Positions 28,557 to 37,408 are shown, counted from the first letter of the stretch. The stretch is 64,000 bases of DNA from Devosia sp. (GCF_024707125.1 NZ_JANQAH010000009.1:1-64000), one strand, 5' to 3'. Numbers and translations: made by a program. The notes: a model not told the origin generated them from the letters alone.

Positions 28557-29093
28557 ATGCTCGATCTTGCCGGCCATATCGCCATTATTTCGGGATCGCC
28601 CGGCTCGGGCAAAACCACCGTCGCCGACGCCCTGGCGCATCTGCCGGGCGTGCCAAAAGTGCATGTCCACTCCGACGATTTCTGGGGCAATATCAAGCAC
28701 GGCCATATCCCGCCGTGGTTGCCCGAATCGGACGATCAGAACCGCGTGGTCATGCAGATCGCCGCCGATGTCTCCGGTGGCTATGCGCGCCACGGCTATC
28801 TTGTTGCGCTTGATGGAGTTGTGCGCCCCTGGTGGCTGCCGGCCTTCGAGGCGCTCGGCCTGCCGCTCCACTACCTGGTCCTGCGTCCGCCGGTCGAAGA
28901 GGCCATTGCCCGCTGCACGGCGCGGGGTGGCGACAGCCTCACCGACCCCGCTGTCGTTGCCGATCTTCATGGCCAGTTCGCCGATCTCGGGGCCTATGCA
29001 GGCCATGTGCTCGACACCTCCGGGCTCGACCGCGCCAAAACCCTCGATGCCGTCATTGCCGCGCTCGAAAGCGGAGCCTATCGTCTCAACTGA
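28557..29093 (+). CDS. Small P-loop kinase-like ATPase
   Basis: 178 residues. Walker A ISGSPGSGKTTVAD lies at about 10-23, followed by HVHSDDFW (an acidic substrate or Mg site) and VALDGVVRPWW. The size and layout resemble shikimate/gluconate/zeta-type kinases (AAA_33). Substrate unknown. A zeta-toxin role is possible in principle, but there is no antitoxin gene nearby and it is coupled to a housekeeping-type methyltransferase gene, so I prefer a metabolic or nucleotide kinase. Confidence 0.75.
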   Translation: MLDLAGHIAIISGSPGSGKTTVADALAHLPGVPKVHVHSDDFWGNIKHGHIPPWLPESDDQNRVVMQIAADVSGGYARHGYLVALDGVVRPWWLPAFEALGLPLHYLVLRPPVEEAIARCTARGGDSLTDPAVVADLHGQFADLGAYAGHVLDTSGLDRAKTLDAVIAALESGAYRLN

Positions 29094-29108
29094 CAGGGAG
29101 GGACGAAA

Positions 29109-29501
29109 ATGAAAGAATGCAAGGTCATCCGGGGCAGCCTGAGCTTTCACGGCAAGCAGGGCATGGACTATTTTTCCGGCATTTCGGCCGAGAGCGCCGG
29201 CTCGACCGGCATTTGCCTGCACATGCTGGTGCTGCCGCCCGGCGGCAAGGCCAAGCCGCATTTTCACGAGAACCACGAGACGGCGATCTACCAGCTCGAA
29301 GGCTCGACCTCGTTCTATCACGGGCCCAATCTCGAATTTCTGGATGAGGTCCACCAGGGCGACTATGTCTATATCCCGGCCGGCGTGCCGCATCAGCCGT
29401 TCAACCCGACCGACAGCATTGCCCGCGCTCTGATCGCCCGGACCGATCCCAATGAGCAGGAAAGCGTTGTGCTGCTGCCCGAAAGCGCCAGCCGGCTTTG
29501 A
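29109..29501 (+). CDS. Cupin domain protein
   Basis: 130 residues, single double-stranded beta-helix. The metal-site motif is PHFHENHETAIYQLEG (His-x-His, Glu, with the later His in PAGVPHQPFNP). Such proteins act as small dioxygenases, isomerases or ligand sensors; nothing here decides. ATG 29109 follows AGGGAGG. It is 15 bases after the kinase gene and probably in the same transcript as it and the NDUFAF5-like gene. Confidence 0.8.
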   Translation: MKECKVIRGSLSFHGKQGMDYFSGISAESAGSTGICLHMLVLPPGGKAKPHFHENHETAIYQLEGSTSFYHGPNLEFLDEVHQGDYVYIPAGVPHQPFNPTDSIARALIARTDPNEQESVVLLPESASRL

Positions 29502-29656
29502 GGTGATGTCTGCGCCCACGTGCCGGCAGAACCGGCGCAGCACGGGCCGCTTACGGAAAATTATCCAAGATTGGGTAATGGGAAAACCAAGGCCCGAAGG
29601 GCTTTTGGGGGGAGATGTGTTTCACTCGGGTCCGCAGGAGCGGACACAGGAGCCCT

Positions 29657-31657
29657 ATGTCCCTCAAGCATATGCCCATTCTCCAGAAATTCTTGCTCAC
29701 CATCGTGGTCATGGCCGCCGCAGCCGTGATTCTCGGCACGGTGAGCTGGCGCGAGATCACCAGTCTCAAGGACACCATGCTGACCGTCGGCGCCAAGGAA
29801 GAGGCGGCGCGCGAGGCCATGGACCTGCGCATGGACATCATCGCCATTTCGCGCATGACCTATCAGTTGGCCATGGCGCCGGAACGCTCGGCAGACTTTG
29901 TCGCTGAAGCCGCCCGCCGCAGCGAAGAAATGCTTGGCCGCTTTCCCAAGATTGAAGCCGCGGCGGACGCCGAAGAGCGTCGCCTGCTCGAAGACATCAA
30001 GCCGGTCATGACCGGATATTTTGGCAAGATCGATGCCATGCTGGCAGTGACCCCGAGCGGAGATATCATCCGCATTCGTGCAGCGCTCGATGAAGCGCTG
30101 GCGGCCCAGAAGGTCGTGACCGATACCGTAAAACTCTACAGCACCTATTCGGGTGAACTGATGGGGTCCATGCGCGCCGACGCGGAAGCCCGCGCCAATA
30201 CCGCGCTCGTCGTCGTCGTGGCGACCGCCGCGGCGGGCATTCTGCTGGGCCTCGTCCTCTCCATCCTGATTGGCCGTCGCGCCATCGTTGCGCCAGTCCG
30301 CGCTCTCACTGACAAGATGGCCCTCCTCGCCGACGGCCAGCTCGACATCAGCATCGAGGAAGCCGGCCGCCGCGACGAAATCGGCAATATGGGCCGCGCC
30401 GTGGAAATCTTCCGCGAAAATGCCCGCCAGATCGCCGCGCTCAGCGCCGAGGAGGCCGAGCGGGCCCGCGCCCTCGTCACCCGCGCCGAGGTCATGGACC
30501 GTATGGCAACCGAAGTGCACACCGTGGTGGAAGCCGCCAGCCGTGGCGACTTCACCTATCGCGTTTCCGGCAATTTTGGTGACGAAGGCCTCAACGCCAT
30601 CGCATCGAGCCTCAATGGCCTCGTTGAAACCGTCGATCGCGGCCTCAATGAGAGCGGCGAAGTGCTGTCGGCTCTCGCCGACGCCAACCTCAACAAGCGC
30701 GTCGAGGGCCATTATGAGGGCGCCTTCGCCCGCCTCAAGACCAATACCAATGCCGTGGGCGACCGCCTGACCGAAATCGTCGGCCGCCTGCGCAACACCT
30801 CGCGGGCTCTGAAAACCGCGACGGGCGAAATCCTCTCCGGCACCAATGATCTTGCCGAGCGCACCACCCGCCAGGCCGCGACGATCGAAGAGACATCGGC
30901 TGCCATGGAGCAGCTTGCCTCGACGGTGCAGCAGAACGCCGAACGCGCCCATGAGGCCAGCAAGGCTTCCGGCGCCCTGACCACTGCTGCCGAAGAGGGT
31001 GGCGCGGTGATGAGCGACACCACGGCTGCGATGGAACGCATCTCGGCCTCTTCGGCCAGCATTTCCAACATCATTGGGCTGATCGACGACATCGCCTTCC
31101 AGACCAACCTTCTCGCGCTCAACGCTTCGGTGGAAGCCGCGCGTGCCGGGGAGGCCGGCAAGGGTTTTGCCGTGGTGGCCGTCGAGGTCCGCCGCCTTGC
31201 CCAGTCGACCGCCGAAGCCTCGCGCGACGTCAAACAACTGGTCGAGCAGAGCGGCCGGGAAGTCGCCAGCGGTTCGCAGCTCGTCATTGAAGCGGCCAAG
31301 AAGCTCAACATGATGCTCGACATGGCCCGCTCCAGCAATTCACTGATGGACGGCATTGCCCGCGACAGCCGCGAACAGGCTTCGGCCATCGACGAAGTTG
31401 CTGTCGCGGTGCGCCAGATGGACGAAATGACCCAGCACAATGCTGCGCTGGTGGAAGAGACCAATGCGGCCATCGAGCAGACCGAAGGCCAGGCCAGCGA
31501 ACTCGACAGCGTAGTTGAGATTTTCAGGCTCGACGGTGGTGCCGTCGCGCGACCGGCCGCGCCGTGGGCCAAGCCCGTTGCCGCTGCAAAGCCTGCTGCA
31601 GCCCGCTATCTGTCGCAGGGCAATGCAGCGATTTCGGAAGACTGGAGCGAATTCTAA
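29657..31657 (+). CDS. Methyl-accepting chemotaxis protein, membrane-bound
   Basis: 666 residues. First transmembrane segment about 9-30, a roughly 150-residue helical periplasmic domain, second segment about 177-202 (ending LSILIGRRA), HAMP, a long connector with a second HAMP-like unit, and the MCP signalling hairpin with tip [40 protein letters not shown]. The last five residues, DWSEF, match the xWxxF docking site for CheR/CheB, so adaptation enzymes probably tether here. ATG 29657 follows AGGAG; the frame begins at 29615. The ligand is unknown. Confidence 0.92.
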   Translation: MSLKHMPILQKFLLTIVVMAAAAVILGTVSWREITSLKDTMLTVGAKEEAAREAMDLRMDIIAISRMTYQLAMAPERSADFVAEAARRSEEMLGRFPKIEAAADAEERRLLEDIKPVMTGYFGKIDAMLAVTPSGDIIRIRAALDEALAAQKVVTDTVKLYSTYSGELMGSMRADAEARANTALVVVVATAAAGILLGLVLSILIGRRAIVAPVRALTDKMALLADGQLDISIEEAGRRDEIGNMGRAVEIFRENARQIAALSAEEAERARALVTRAEVMDRMATEVHTVVEAASRGDFTYRVSGNFGDEGLNAIASSLNGLVETVDRGLNESGEVLSALADANLNKRVEGHYEGAFARLKTNTNAVGDRLTEIVGRLRNTSRALKTATGEILSGTNDLAERTTRQAATIEETSAAMEQLASTVQQNAERAHEASKASGALTTAAEEGGAVMSDTTAAMERISASSASISNIIGLIDDIAFQTNLLALNASVEAARAGEAGKGFAVVAVEVRRLAQSTAEASRDVKQLVEQSGREVASGSQLVIEAAKKLNMMLDMARSSNSLMDGIARDSREQASAIDEVAVAVRQMDEMTQHNAALVEETNAAIEQTEGQASELDSVVEIFRLDGGAVARPAAPWAKPVAAAKPAAARYLSQGNAAISEDWSEF

Positions 31658-31666
31658 GCTCGGGCG

Positions 31667-31710
31667 CCCTCGCCCCTTGCCATCCTCCCCCACCAAGGGG
31701 GAGGTGTCGG
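31667..31710. repeat. Dispersed CTC-type repeat after the chemoreceptor gene
   Basis: Begins CCCTCGCCCCTTGC like the copy at 19652, then has the inverted pair CCTCCCCC / GGGGGAGG. It lies 10 bases after the chemoreceptor stop codon. Confidence 0.5.
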
Positions 31711-31737
31711 GCCGATGGTTGAGAAAACCAAAAACAG

Positions 31738-31763
31738 AAAGGCCGGCATCACTGCCGGCCTTT
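31738..31763. terminator. Bidirectional Rho-independent terminator
   Basis: AAAGGCCGGC and GCCGGCCTTT pair around a 6-base loop, followed by CTTC. It separates the convergent chemoreceptor and carD genes and can serve both. Confidence 0.85.
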
Positions 31764-31788
31764 CTTCATTCTCGTTGGACGAAACCGC

Positions 31789-32355
31789 TTACGCAGCTTC
31801 CTCGTCGCTTTCCGATTCAGCGGCATCCGCCTTAGTGCGCTTCGGGCTCTTGGCGAGCTGCTTTTCGATGAGCTGCACGGCTTCGGTCAGCGTCAGCTTG
31901 TTGACGGCGCTGATTTCGCGGCTCATGCGGTCCATGGCCTGCTCGAAGAGCTGGCGTTCGGAATAGGACTGCTCGGGCTGATCGTCGGAGCGATAGAGAT
32001 CGCGCACGACTTCGGAAATGGCGATCAGGTCGCCCGAATTGATCTTTGCTTCATATTCCTGGGCGCGGCGCGACCACATGGTGCGCTTGACGCGAGCACG
32101 GCCCGTAACGGTTTCGAGGGCCTTCTTGACTTCGTCTTCTTCGGCAAGCTTGCGCATGCCGACGGACTTGATCTTGGCAACGGGAACGCGAAGGGTCAGC
32201 TTGTCTTGCTCGAAGCTGATCACGAACAGTTCGAGAGTGAGGCCTGCGACCTCCTGCTCTTCGATGTTGACGATCAGACCGACGCCATGGGCCGGATAGA
32301 CGACGTACTCACCCGTCTTGAAACCGAGCCGCTGCTGAGACTTCTTGGCTACCAT
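31789..32355 (-). CDS. carD: CarD/CdnL family transcription factor
   Basis: 188 residues. The N-terminal Tudor-like RNA-polymerase-binding domain is clear (FKTGEYVVYPAHGVGLIVNIEEQEVAG), followed by a helical DNA-binding domain (RAQEYEAKINSGDLIAISEVVRDLYRSDDQPEQSYSERQLFEQAMDR region) and an acidic tail. The family stabilises open promoter complexes, notably at rRNA promoters; the Caulobacter CdnL is the closest studied case. ATG 32355 follows AAGGAG. It lies downstream of fdxA on the same strand, but a terminator separates the two. Confidence 0.95.
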   Translation of the reverse strand: MVAKKSQQRLGFKTGEYVVYPAHGVGLIVNIEEQEVAGLTLELFVISFEQDKLTLRVPVAKIKSVGMRKLAEEDEVKKALETVTGRARVKRTMWSRRAQEYEAKINSGDLIAISEVVRDLYRSDDQPEQSYSERQLFEQAMDRMSREISAVNKLTLTEAVQLIEKQLAKSPKRTKADAAESESDEEAA

Positions 32356-32723
32356 ATGCTGGAACTCCTTGTTGACGCCCCAGAATGGCCAGTTCCTTGC
32401 GGGAAGGACTGTCCATCCAAACTACTTCGCCCGCTTCAACGGGCCCTTTTACAGTACGAACACCCACGGTCTTCGGTTCCGCTTTGTTCCGAAGCGCCAT
32501 GCAACAGGGAATGTTGTGTCAAAAAAATCGTGCCTTGCGGCACGGTCTGGGTGAAGGGCTGAACTGCATTTACAAAGACCATAGCACAAAAATTCAGCAA
32601 AATCAAAAGGAACGAATCGCCTCCGCGACTCGTCCCTTCCGCGTCCTCGTCTGCCCGTGACAGAGCGATGACAAATCCTTGCTAATGCTTAACTTCTCGG
32701 CACCAGTAGAAGCGCCGGAGCCA
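32356..32723. other. carD promoter region and fdxA trailer
   Basis: 368 bases without a gene. It contains a clear minus-strand terminator at 32521-32546 and beyond it the carD leader with its own, unassigned, promoter. I see no small ORF or RNA. Confidence 0.5.
32521..32546 (-). terminator. Rho-independent terminator after fdxA
   Basis: On the minus strand CCGTGCC-GCAA-GGCACG is followed by TTTTTTT. It lies about 180 bases past the fdxA stop and about 165 bases before carD, so carD is likely transcribed from its own promoter. Confidence 0.8.
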
Positions 32724-33062
32724 TCAGTCGCCTTCGCCGGGCTCTTCGGAGAAGTACTTTTCAAGCTTGCCGGTCTCGCCATCACGCTCTTTTGCCTCAG
32801 GCAGGGCATCGCGGCGCTCGGTCAGATTGGGCCATGCGGCAGCATATTTGCGGTTGAGTTCGAGCCAGTTGTCGAGACCGCTCTCGGTGTCGGGCCGGAT
32901 GGCCTCGGCCGGACATTCCGGCTCGCAGACGCCGCAATCGATGCATTCATCGGGATGAATGACCAACATGTTCTCGCCTTCGTAGAAACAGTCCACCGGA
33001 CAGACTTCCACGCAGTCCGTATATTTGCAGGCGATGCAATTATCAGTGACGATATAGGTCAT
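32724..33062 (-). CDS. fdxA: Seven-iron ferredoxin FdxA
   Basis: 112 residues. The first cluster motif is [14 protein letters not shown] and the second [12 protein letters not shown]; the insertion in the first motif is typical of the [3Fe-4S][4Fe-4S] ferredoxins of this order. The C-terminal half ([22 protein letters not shown]) is also family-like. It transfers electrons in the cytoplasm; the partner is unknown. It sits between the S4 protein gene and carD, the conserved arrangement in Hyphomicrobiales. Confidence 0.95.
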   Translation of the reverse strand: MTYIVTDNCIACKYTDCVEVCPVDCFYEGENMLVIHPDECIDCGVCEPECPAEAIRPDTESGLDNWLELNRKYAAAWPNLTERRDALPEAKERDGETGKLEKYFSEEPGEGD

Positions 33063-33249
33063 AGAGAGGGCAGTCCTTGGCGTGCGCCGCGGCTTGGGGG
33101 CTGGCGCGGCGGCAGTCTCAACGCGTTTGGTGCTAAACTCTTTTCAGTTTTCGGGCAAGGCGGTAGCGCGGGACGGATTGGCGCAGAATCAGGCTGTGCT
33201 GAAATTGTGTGCCTGCCGAACGGCTCAACGGTTCGGAACAAGGGCAGAC

Positions 33250-33654
33250 CTAGTCGTCCTCGCCCCTCAGCGCATCTGTTTCCCGCCGCTCCTTCTTCGT
33301 CGGCCTGCCGGCGCCGGCAGAGCGCTCGGCAATGGCCGCCTCATAGGGCGAACGCTCGGCCCTGGGCAGAGAAGGCGGCGAAATGTCTTCGTAAAGCCCC
33401 TGGGCCTCGCTGGCGGGCCCCCGCCGCGTCCCAGCATCAAGGATGCGCCAGACCAGGATCCGGCCGTGCAGCGACATGGTCAGCACATCGCCCGCACCCA
33501 CCTTGTGGTCTGTACGGTCCGTCCGTTCGGAATTGACCCTGATGGCACCGGTTTCGATGAGTTTTTGCGCCAGGGTGCGTGATTTGACGGCGCGCGAGAA
33601 GAAAAGGAACCGGTCGAGCCGCTCCTTGCGAAGCGTTTCGCCCGGCCCCGTCAA
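33250..33654 (-). CDS. S4-domain RNA-binding protein (Hsp15-like)
   Basis: 134 residues. The S4 fold is seen in RLDRFLFFSRAVKSRTLAQKLIETGAIRVN, with VGAGDVLTM after it. The C-terminus is basic and may contact rRNA. Relatives of Hsp15 bind stalled 50S subunits carrying nascent chains. The start is a TTG at 33654 with GGAGTAGGA upstream, three bases after the helicase stop, so it is coupled to that gene. Confidence 0.85.
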   Translation of the reverse strand: MTGPGETLRKERLDRFLFFSRAVKSRTLAQKLIETGAIRVNSERTDRTDHKVGAGDVLTMSLHGRILVWRILDAGTRRGPASEAQGLYEDISPPSLPRAERSPYEAAIAERSAGAGRPTKKERRETDALRGEDD

Positions 33655-33657
33655 ATC

Positions 33658-35555
33658 CTACTCCGTCTTGCCGCGCAGGGCGGCAAGGGCAGCGAAGGGG
33701 CTATCGGGATCGAAAGCCACCTTGCGTTCTTCGCGCGGCGGACGGCGATCGCCACGGTCCGGACGCTCGTTCTTGTGGTCAGGACGCGGACGATCTTCAT
33801 TGCGAGGGCGCGTATTGGCCGGCCGACCATTGCCAGCGGGACGCGCGGCAGCGGCTTCGCCTTCGGGACGACGCGGGCCCTTGGGACGCGAGCGATCCGG
33901 ACGGGCACGGCCTTCGGTCTTAGCTTCTCCACCCTCGGCATTGTCGCGACGGCGATTTTCCGAACGGCGGTTTCCGTGGTGATTGTTCTCGTTGTGGCGA
34001 CGACCACCCGGGAACCAGATTTCGTCGAATTCCGGCTCGGCTGGCGCTGCAGGCTCGGCAGCCTTGGCCTCATCGACAACACCCTCGGCGGCAACCGTGG
34101 CTTCCGTTGCGACTGCCGTTTCGGCAACAGCCTCGATGGCCGGCGCGTCTTCGGCCGGAGCATCGACCTCTGCCGGACTGTCAGCCAGGAGCGTATCGAG
34201 TGCCGGCGCTTCCGCACTGGCTTCCGCGGCAGGGGCCGCCGCCTTGGGCGTGCGGCGCACGCGGTAGCCGAGGGAGGAAAGAATCGAGGCGAAATCTTCG
34301 CCCGAGCAACCAAGCAGGCTCGTCATTTCCACGGTGACGCGGAAACCATTGCCTTCGGCGGCACCGGCCGGCGGCTCGCCCTGGAAACGGGCGGGGTCGA
34401 TGGCGATCAGCGGGCGGATAATGTCGGCGAGGCGTTCGAGAATATCGACGCGGACGGCACGCTTGCCGGCGACCTTGAAGCCAGCGATCTCATAAAGACG
34501 CGGATCGACTTCCGGATCGACGAGGAACGAGGTGCGGCCCGAGAGCACGATATGGGGAATATCGGTGACACCCGGCTGACGAATGCCGCCATTGCGGAGC
34601 GCAAACAGAATAAGGGCCAGTTCGCGCGGCGCGGGCTTCAGGGAAAGCGGCAGGTAGATGTGATAGGCGCCGAACTTGATGCCAAGCTTGCGCATCTTGC
34701 CGCGCACGTCCTGGTCGAGGTTCTTGACCTCGTCGGAAACCTGGCCGCGGGGCAAAAGACCCAGATGTTCAAACAGCTGGAAGGCGATGCCGCGAGCGGG
34801 ACCCTCGACATCAGCCGGGGCTTCGAGCGCCATGACCTGTTCGAGCGTCGTGTTGATGTGGTGGCGCAGCCAGAGCGCCAGTCGATCCTGCACGCGCTCG
34901 AGATCGACGCCGGTCAGCGATTCGTCGGCGAGGATGATGATGCGCGGCCGATAGAGGCTGTCGCCTTCGGCAAGTTCGGCAACCACATCGCCGCGCCAGC
35001 GCAGACGACCATCGGTTGCGAGAACAAATTCCTCATTGGGCGCGCCGGCAAGGCGATCGGCGCGATTGCGGATCTCCGGCGCCACGACCTGGTCCGCTGC
35101 AGTGCGGGTGCCCTTGGCGTCTAGCTCTCCATCGGAGCGCGCCAGGGTGAAGCGGAAGCCTTCGAGCGTGCCGAGAAGGTGGCCTTCCAGCCTTACTTCG
35201 CCGCGCTCATTGATCTCGGGAGATACCATACGTTTGTCTTTCAGGTGGCGGAGCAGCACTGTGCCGTCGAGAATCTCTGGGGGGGCTCTGGGTTTTTTTT
35301 TGGGTTTTTGCCGGTGGGTGGGGGTTGGGGGGGGGCCTCGGCGGCCCGGGCTCGGGGGGGCCCGCGGGCGGGGGGGGGCGGGGGGGGCCGGGGGGGCGGG
35401 CGGGGGTGGGGGGGGGGAAACCGAGCGGACGGGGGGGGGAAGAAGAGAAAAGAAAAAAAAGAGAGAGAAAAGAGGGAAAAAAAGAACCACCCAGGGCGGA
35501 GCCGGCGGCCCCCCCCCAAAATGGCCTTGACCGACTGGGAGGAGAAAGAAGTCAT
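33658..35555 (-). pseudogene. MgpS-type helicase gene with its ATPase core missing
   Basis: Two parts of one gene can be recognised. The start at 35555, after AGAGGGG, encodes TSFSSQSVKAILG, which in intact relatives runs straight into the Walker A PTNTGKTH. From about 35278 down to 33658 the C-terminal half is intact: ILDGTVLLRHLKDK, LEGHLLGTLEGFRFTL, the Ala/Glu-rich linker and the basic RG-rich tail. About 1.3 kb encoding the SUV3-like helicase core is absent and about 240 bp of G/C- and A/G-run sequence (about 35281-35516) replaces it. Some frames stay open through the junk and would give false long proteins starting with Phe, Leu and Pro runs. An assembly fault is more likely than a real mutation. 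Confidence 0.8.
35281..35516. other. Low-complexity block, probable assembly or sequencing artefact
   Basis: Long G-runs, C-runs and mixed A/G runs with no codon structure, bounded abruptly on both sides by normal coding sequence of the same helicase gene. Nothing else in the window has this composition. See the findings. Confidence 0.8.
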
Positions 35556-35659
35556 CGCCCCTCTATTTAGGGTGCCGAACCTGCCATGGCGAGGGGCGAG
35601 AACATTTGTCCCACGAAAGCACGCCTTTTTGTGACACTGCCCGCTCGTTTTAAGATTTG

Positions 35660-35674
35660 GAACGGAAAAAGAAC
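35660..35674. promoter_or_regulatory. Possible LexA (SOS) box
   Basis: GAACGGAAAAAGAAC fits the alphaproteobacterial LexA direct repeat GAAC-N7-GAAC (GTTC-N7-GTTC on the other strand). It lies about 105 bases before the helicase start. A single site of eight fixed bases can arise by chance, and the duplicate motif at 36098 does not keep it. Confidence 0.35.
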
Positions 35675-35721
35675 GAACAGGGACAGAATCGGTTGCGACT
35701 CATGAATCTCGGTTTGTTCTC
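35671..35721. repeat. 51-bp motif, copy 1
   Basis: Begins GAACGAACAGGG, has GAATC and AATC inside, and ends TTTGTTCTC. It is upstream of a TTGTGA-N16-TAAGAT promoter-like sequence when read on the plus strand (the promoter precedes the motif at 35629-35656). Copy 2 lies 427 bases further on. The ends GAACA and TGTTC are inverted with respect to each other. Confidence 0.55.
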
Positions 35722-36097
35722 ATCCACATGTCGTAGGTGTGAGCACGCTCAACACACAAGACGACTGAAAGCTTTGCGGGGCCTGCCCGTTTTGGTCGCC
35801 TTTGCTGTTTAGATTGCTTACCAAGCCGCTAATTTCTTGAAGAATCAACTCTTTTTGAAGAAGTGCCTAATGCCGCGTGGCGCAAAATTTCCGCCGCATT
35901 AATTTCTTGCTGCCCGGTTTGACGGGGTTTGGCGATGCAAAATTATCAATTCTCTCGTTGACGTGCCGGACTGGTACGGAGGCTTGGCGAAAAAAACTGC
36001 GATTTTGCTGGGACAGACAGCCGAGCACCAGAGAATACCGCTTTGACACAGTTTTGGTGACTTGGGGACCGCCGGATTAACCTCTGGGCCAAAACCG

Positions 36098-36148
36098 GAA
36101 CGAACAGGGTGGGAATCACGACCGCCCCCTAAATCCTGCTTTGTTCTC
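36098..36148. repeat. 51-bp motif, copy 2
   Basis: Aligns to copy 1 without gaps over 51 bases: 36 positions match by eye, including all 12 of GAACGAACAGGG and all 9 of TTTGTTCTC. A looser similarity extends about 45 bases upstream (TTTTGGTGAC against TTTTTGTGAC, then TTAA). Confidence 0.55.
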
Positions 36149-36291
36149 CACGATAGATAGGCATCCCGACCCCACGTCCGCACTAGGCGGTCGCGGATCG
36201 TCCCAAATCGGCTGAAAACGCATTCACAAGCATAAACAAGGGCTTAAAAACCACGTCCAACGCGGCTTTCCTGCCGACCTGTTACCGAAAC

Positions 36292-36315
36292 AAAAAAGGA
36301 CGCCGCAGCGCCCTT
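36292..36315 (-). terminator. Rho-independent terminator of the DUF3108 gene
   Basis: On the minus strand GGGCGC-TGCG-GCGTCC (one G-T pair) is followed by TTTTTTG. It lies about 85 bases after the DUF3108 stop codon. Confidence 0.7.
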
Positions 36316-36398
36316 AATTTCAAAATCCCGGAAATCCGGGACATAAAAATGCAAAGTTGAGAAAAAAGCCTTTGACCGTATCGACTTGGGACAGCGGG

Positions 36399-37172
36399 TC
36401 AGAACTCGGCTTTGGTCAGCACCATGGAGAGATCGCCCATGGAAGTGCCAAGAAGCACGCGATAGGGAATGAAGTAGCCACTGTCGCCCAGCGGCATATA
36501 CCAGACGAGGATGCGGCTCTCGTCGGCGAGGTAATTGGTGATCTCGTTGTTCTCGTAGTGACCGGAAACCGGCTCGTAGGCAATCGAGCAGAGAACAACC
36601 GGCCCCTGATAGCCGGTGCGCGGCGAGGTGGCGTTGTCATCGCTGACAAAGCTCATATCGAGGTTGAAGCGCTCGACGCCGGTAAAGATGCGCATGCGGC
36701 GATCGCAAAGACCCTTGTCGAGCGCATTGCCCTTGAGGACGAAAGCCGAGACGAAGTCGCCCACCCCTGCGAGATGGCTGCGCTCGATCGGTATGCGGTC
36801 GTAATCGCTGACCGGCGGCTCGACCTTGAAGGATGAGACATTCTGGCCGGCATAGCCGACATCGACGGTAAAGCGCTCGCCATTGGCCCTGGTTTCGAGC
36901 GCAAAGCTTTCCGAACGGAGCGCCCCACCCGATGATCTGCCCTTGGCGGTAACATTGGCCGTGCCGCTGGCCACCACCGCGCCCAGCCCAGCCACATTGG
37001 CCTTGACGCCCAGCGTATAGGAACTGCCATCGTCATCGAGGTCGATATGCATCATGGCGACATTGATGCCGCCGAGTGTGAGCACATAGCTGGCTGTCGC
37101 ATCGACCGGCGCGGCTTGCGCCTGGGAGAGGCCTAGAAGAAGGGCGGAGGCAGCAAGGCTGGTTCGGATCAA
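36399..37172 (-). CDS. DUF3108 domain protein, exported
   Basis: 257 residues with a signal peptide (about 1-20, ending AQAAP). The mature protein is beta-rich: ASYVLTLGGINVAMMHIDLDDDGSSYTLGVKANVAG is the typical DUF3108 start, and two regions with IPIERSHLAGVGDF and VCSIAYEPVSGHY follow. Function unknown; a beta-barrel periplasmic or outer-membrane-associated protein is likely. It is divergent from rpmB, the usual neighbour in this order, and has its own terminator. Confidence 0.85.
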   Translation of the reverse strand: MIRTSLAASALLLGLSQAQAAPVDATASYVLTLGGINVAMMHIDLDDDGSSYTLGVKANVAGLGAVVASGTANVTAKGRSSGGALRSESFALETRANGERFTVDVGYAGQNVSSFKVEPPVSDYDRIPIERSHLAGVGDFVSAFVLKGNALDKGLCDRRMRIFTGVERFNLDMSFVSDDNATSPRTGYQGPVVLCSIAYEPVSGHYENNEITNYLADESRILVWYMPLGDSGYFIPYRVLLGTSMGDLSMVLTKAEF

Positions 37173-37408
37173 GATAGTGTCTCGTCTCGTGCGGCATGGG
37201 CCCCAAAGGAGCGCGCTCGCGAATCACCGATAAAGGTTCAAGGTGCCGCCCTCTTATGGTACTGGCAAGGCACTCGCGGGTGTTTGAGGCCCGCGCAGCT
37301 TGACGGATGGGGCCGTTTTCTCTAAGACGCCCGCAGATTTCATCACAATCGAGGCCCGTAGCGGGATTTCCCGCCACGCAGGACCTTTACACAAATAGGA
37401 TATCTACT

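Larger units (their letters stand above)
35556..36398. other. Gene-free, AT-richer region with two copies of a 51-bp motif
   Basis: About 840 bases with no credible gene between the helicase start and the DUF3108 stop. It holds a motif duplicated at 35671-35721 and 36098-36148, a GAAC-N7-GAAC site at 35660-35674, a direct repeat TAATTTCTTG at 35830 and 35900, and a terminator at 36292-36315. Short minus-strand frames near 35867-36183 overlap each other and carry no recognisable protein. Confidence 0.6.

Noticed and set aside
28557-29093. P-loop kinase as a zeta-type toxin
   Set aside because: No antitoxin gene is adjacent, and it is two bases behind a housekeeping-type methyltransferase gene.
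34107-34267. Ala/Ser-rich plus-strand frames opposite the helicase C-terminal half
   Set aside because: They mirror the Ala/Glu-rich linker codons of the real gene on the other strand.
35241-35490. Pro/Phe-rich N-terminal extension of the helicase and other long frames in the G-rich block
   Set aside because: They follow homopolymer runs with no codon structure; the genuine start and the genuine C-terminal half flank the block.
35867-36183. Minus-strand frames of 60 and 94 codons upstream of the helicase
   Set aside because: They overlap in different frames, have no ribosome site or recognisable similarity, and lie across the 51-bp motif region.
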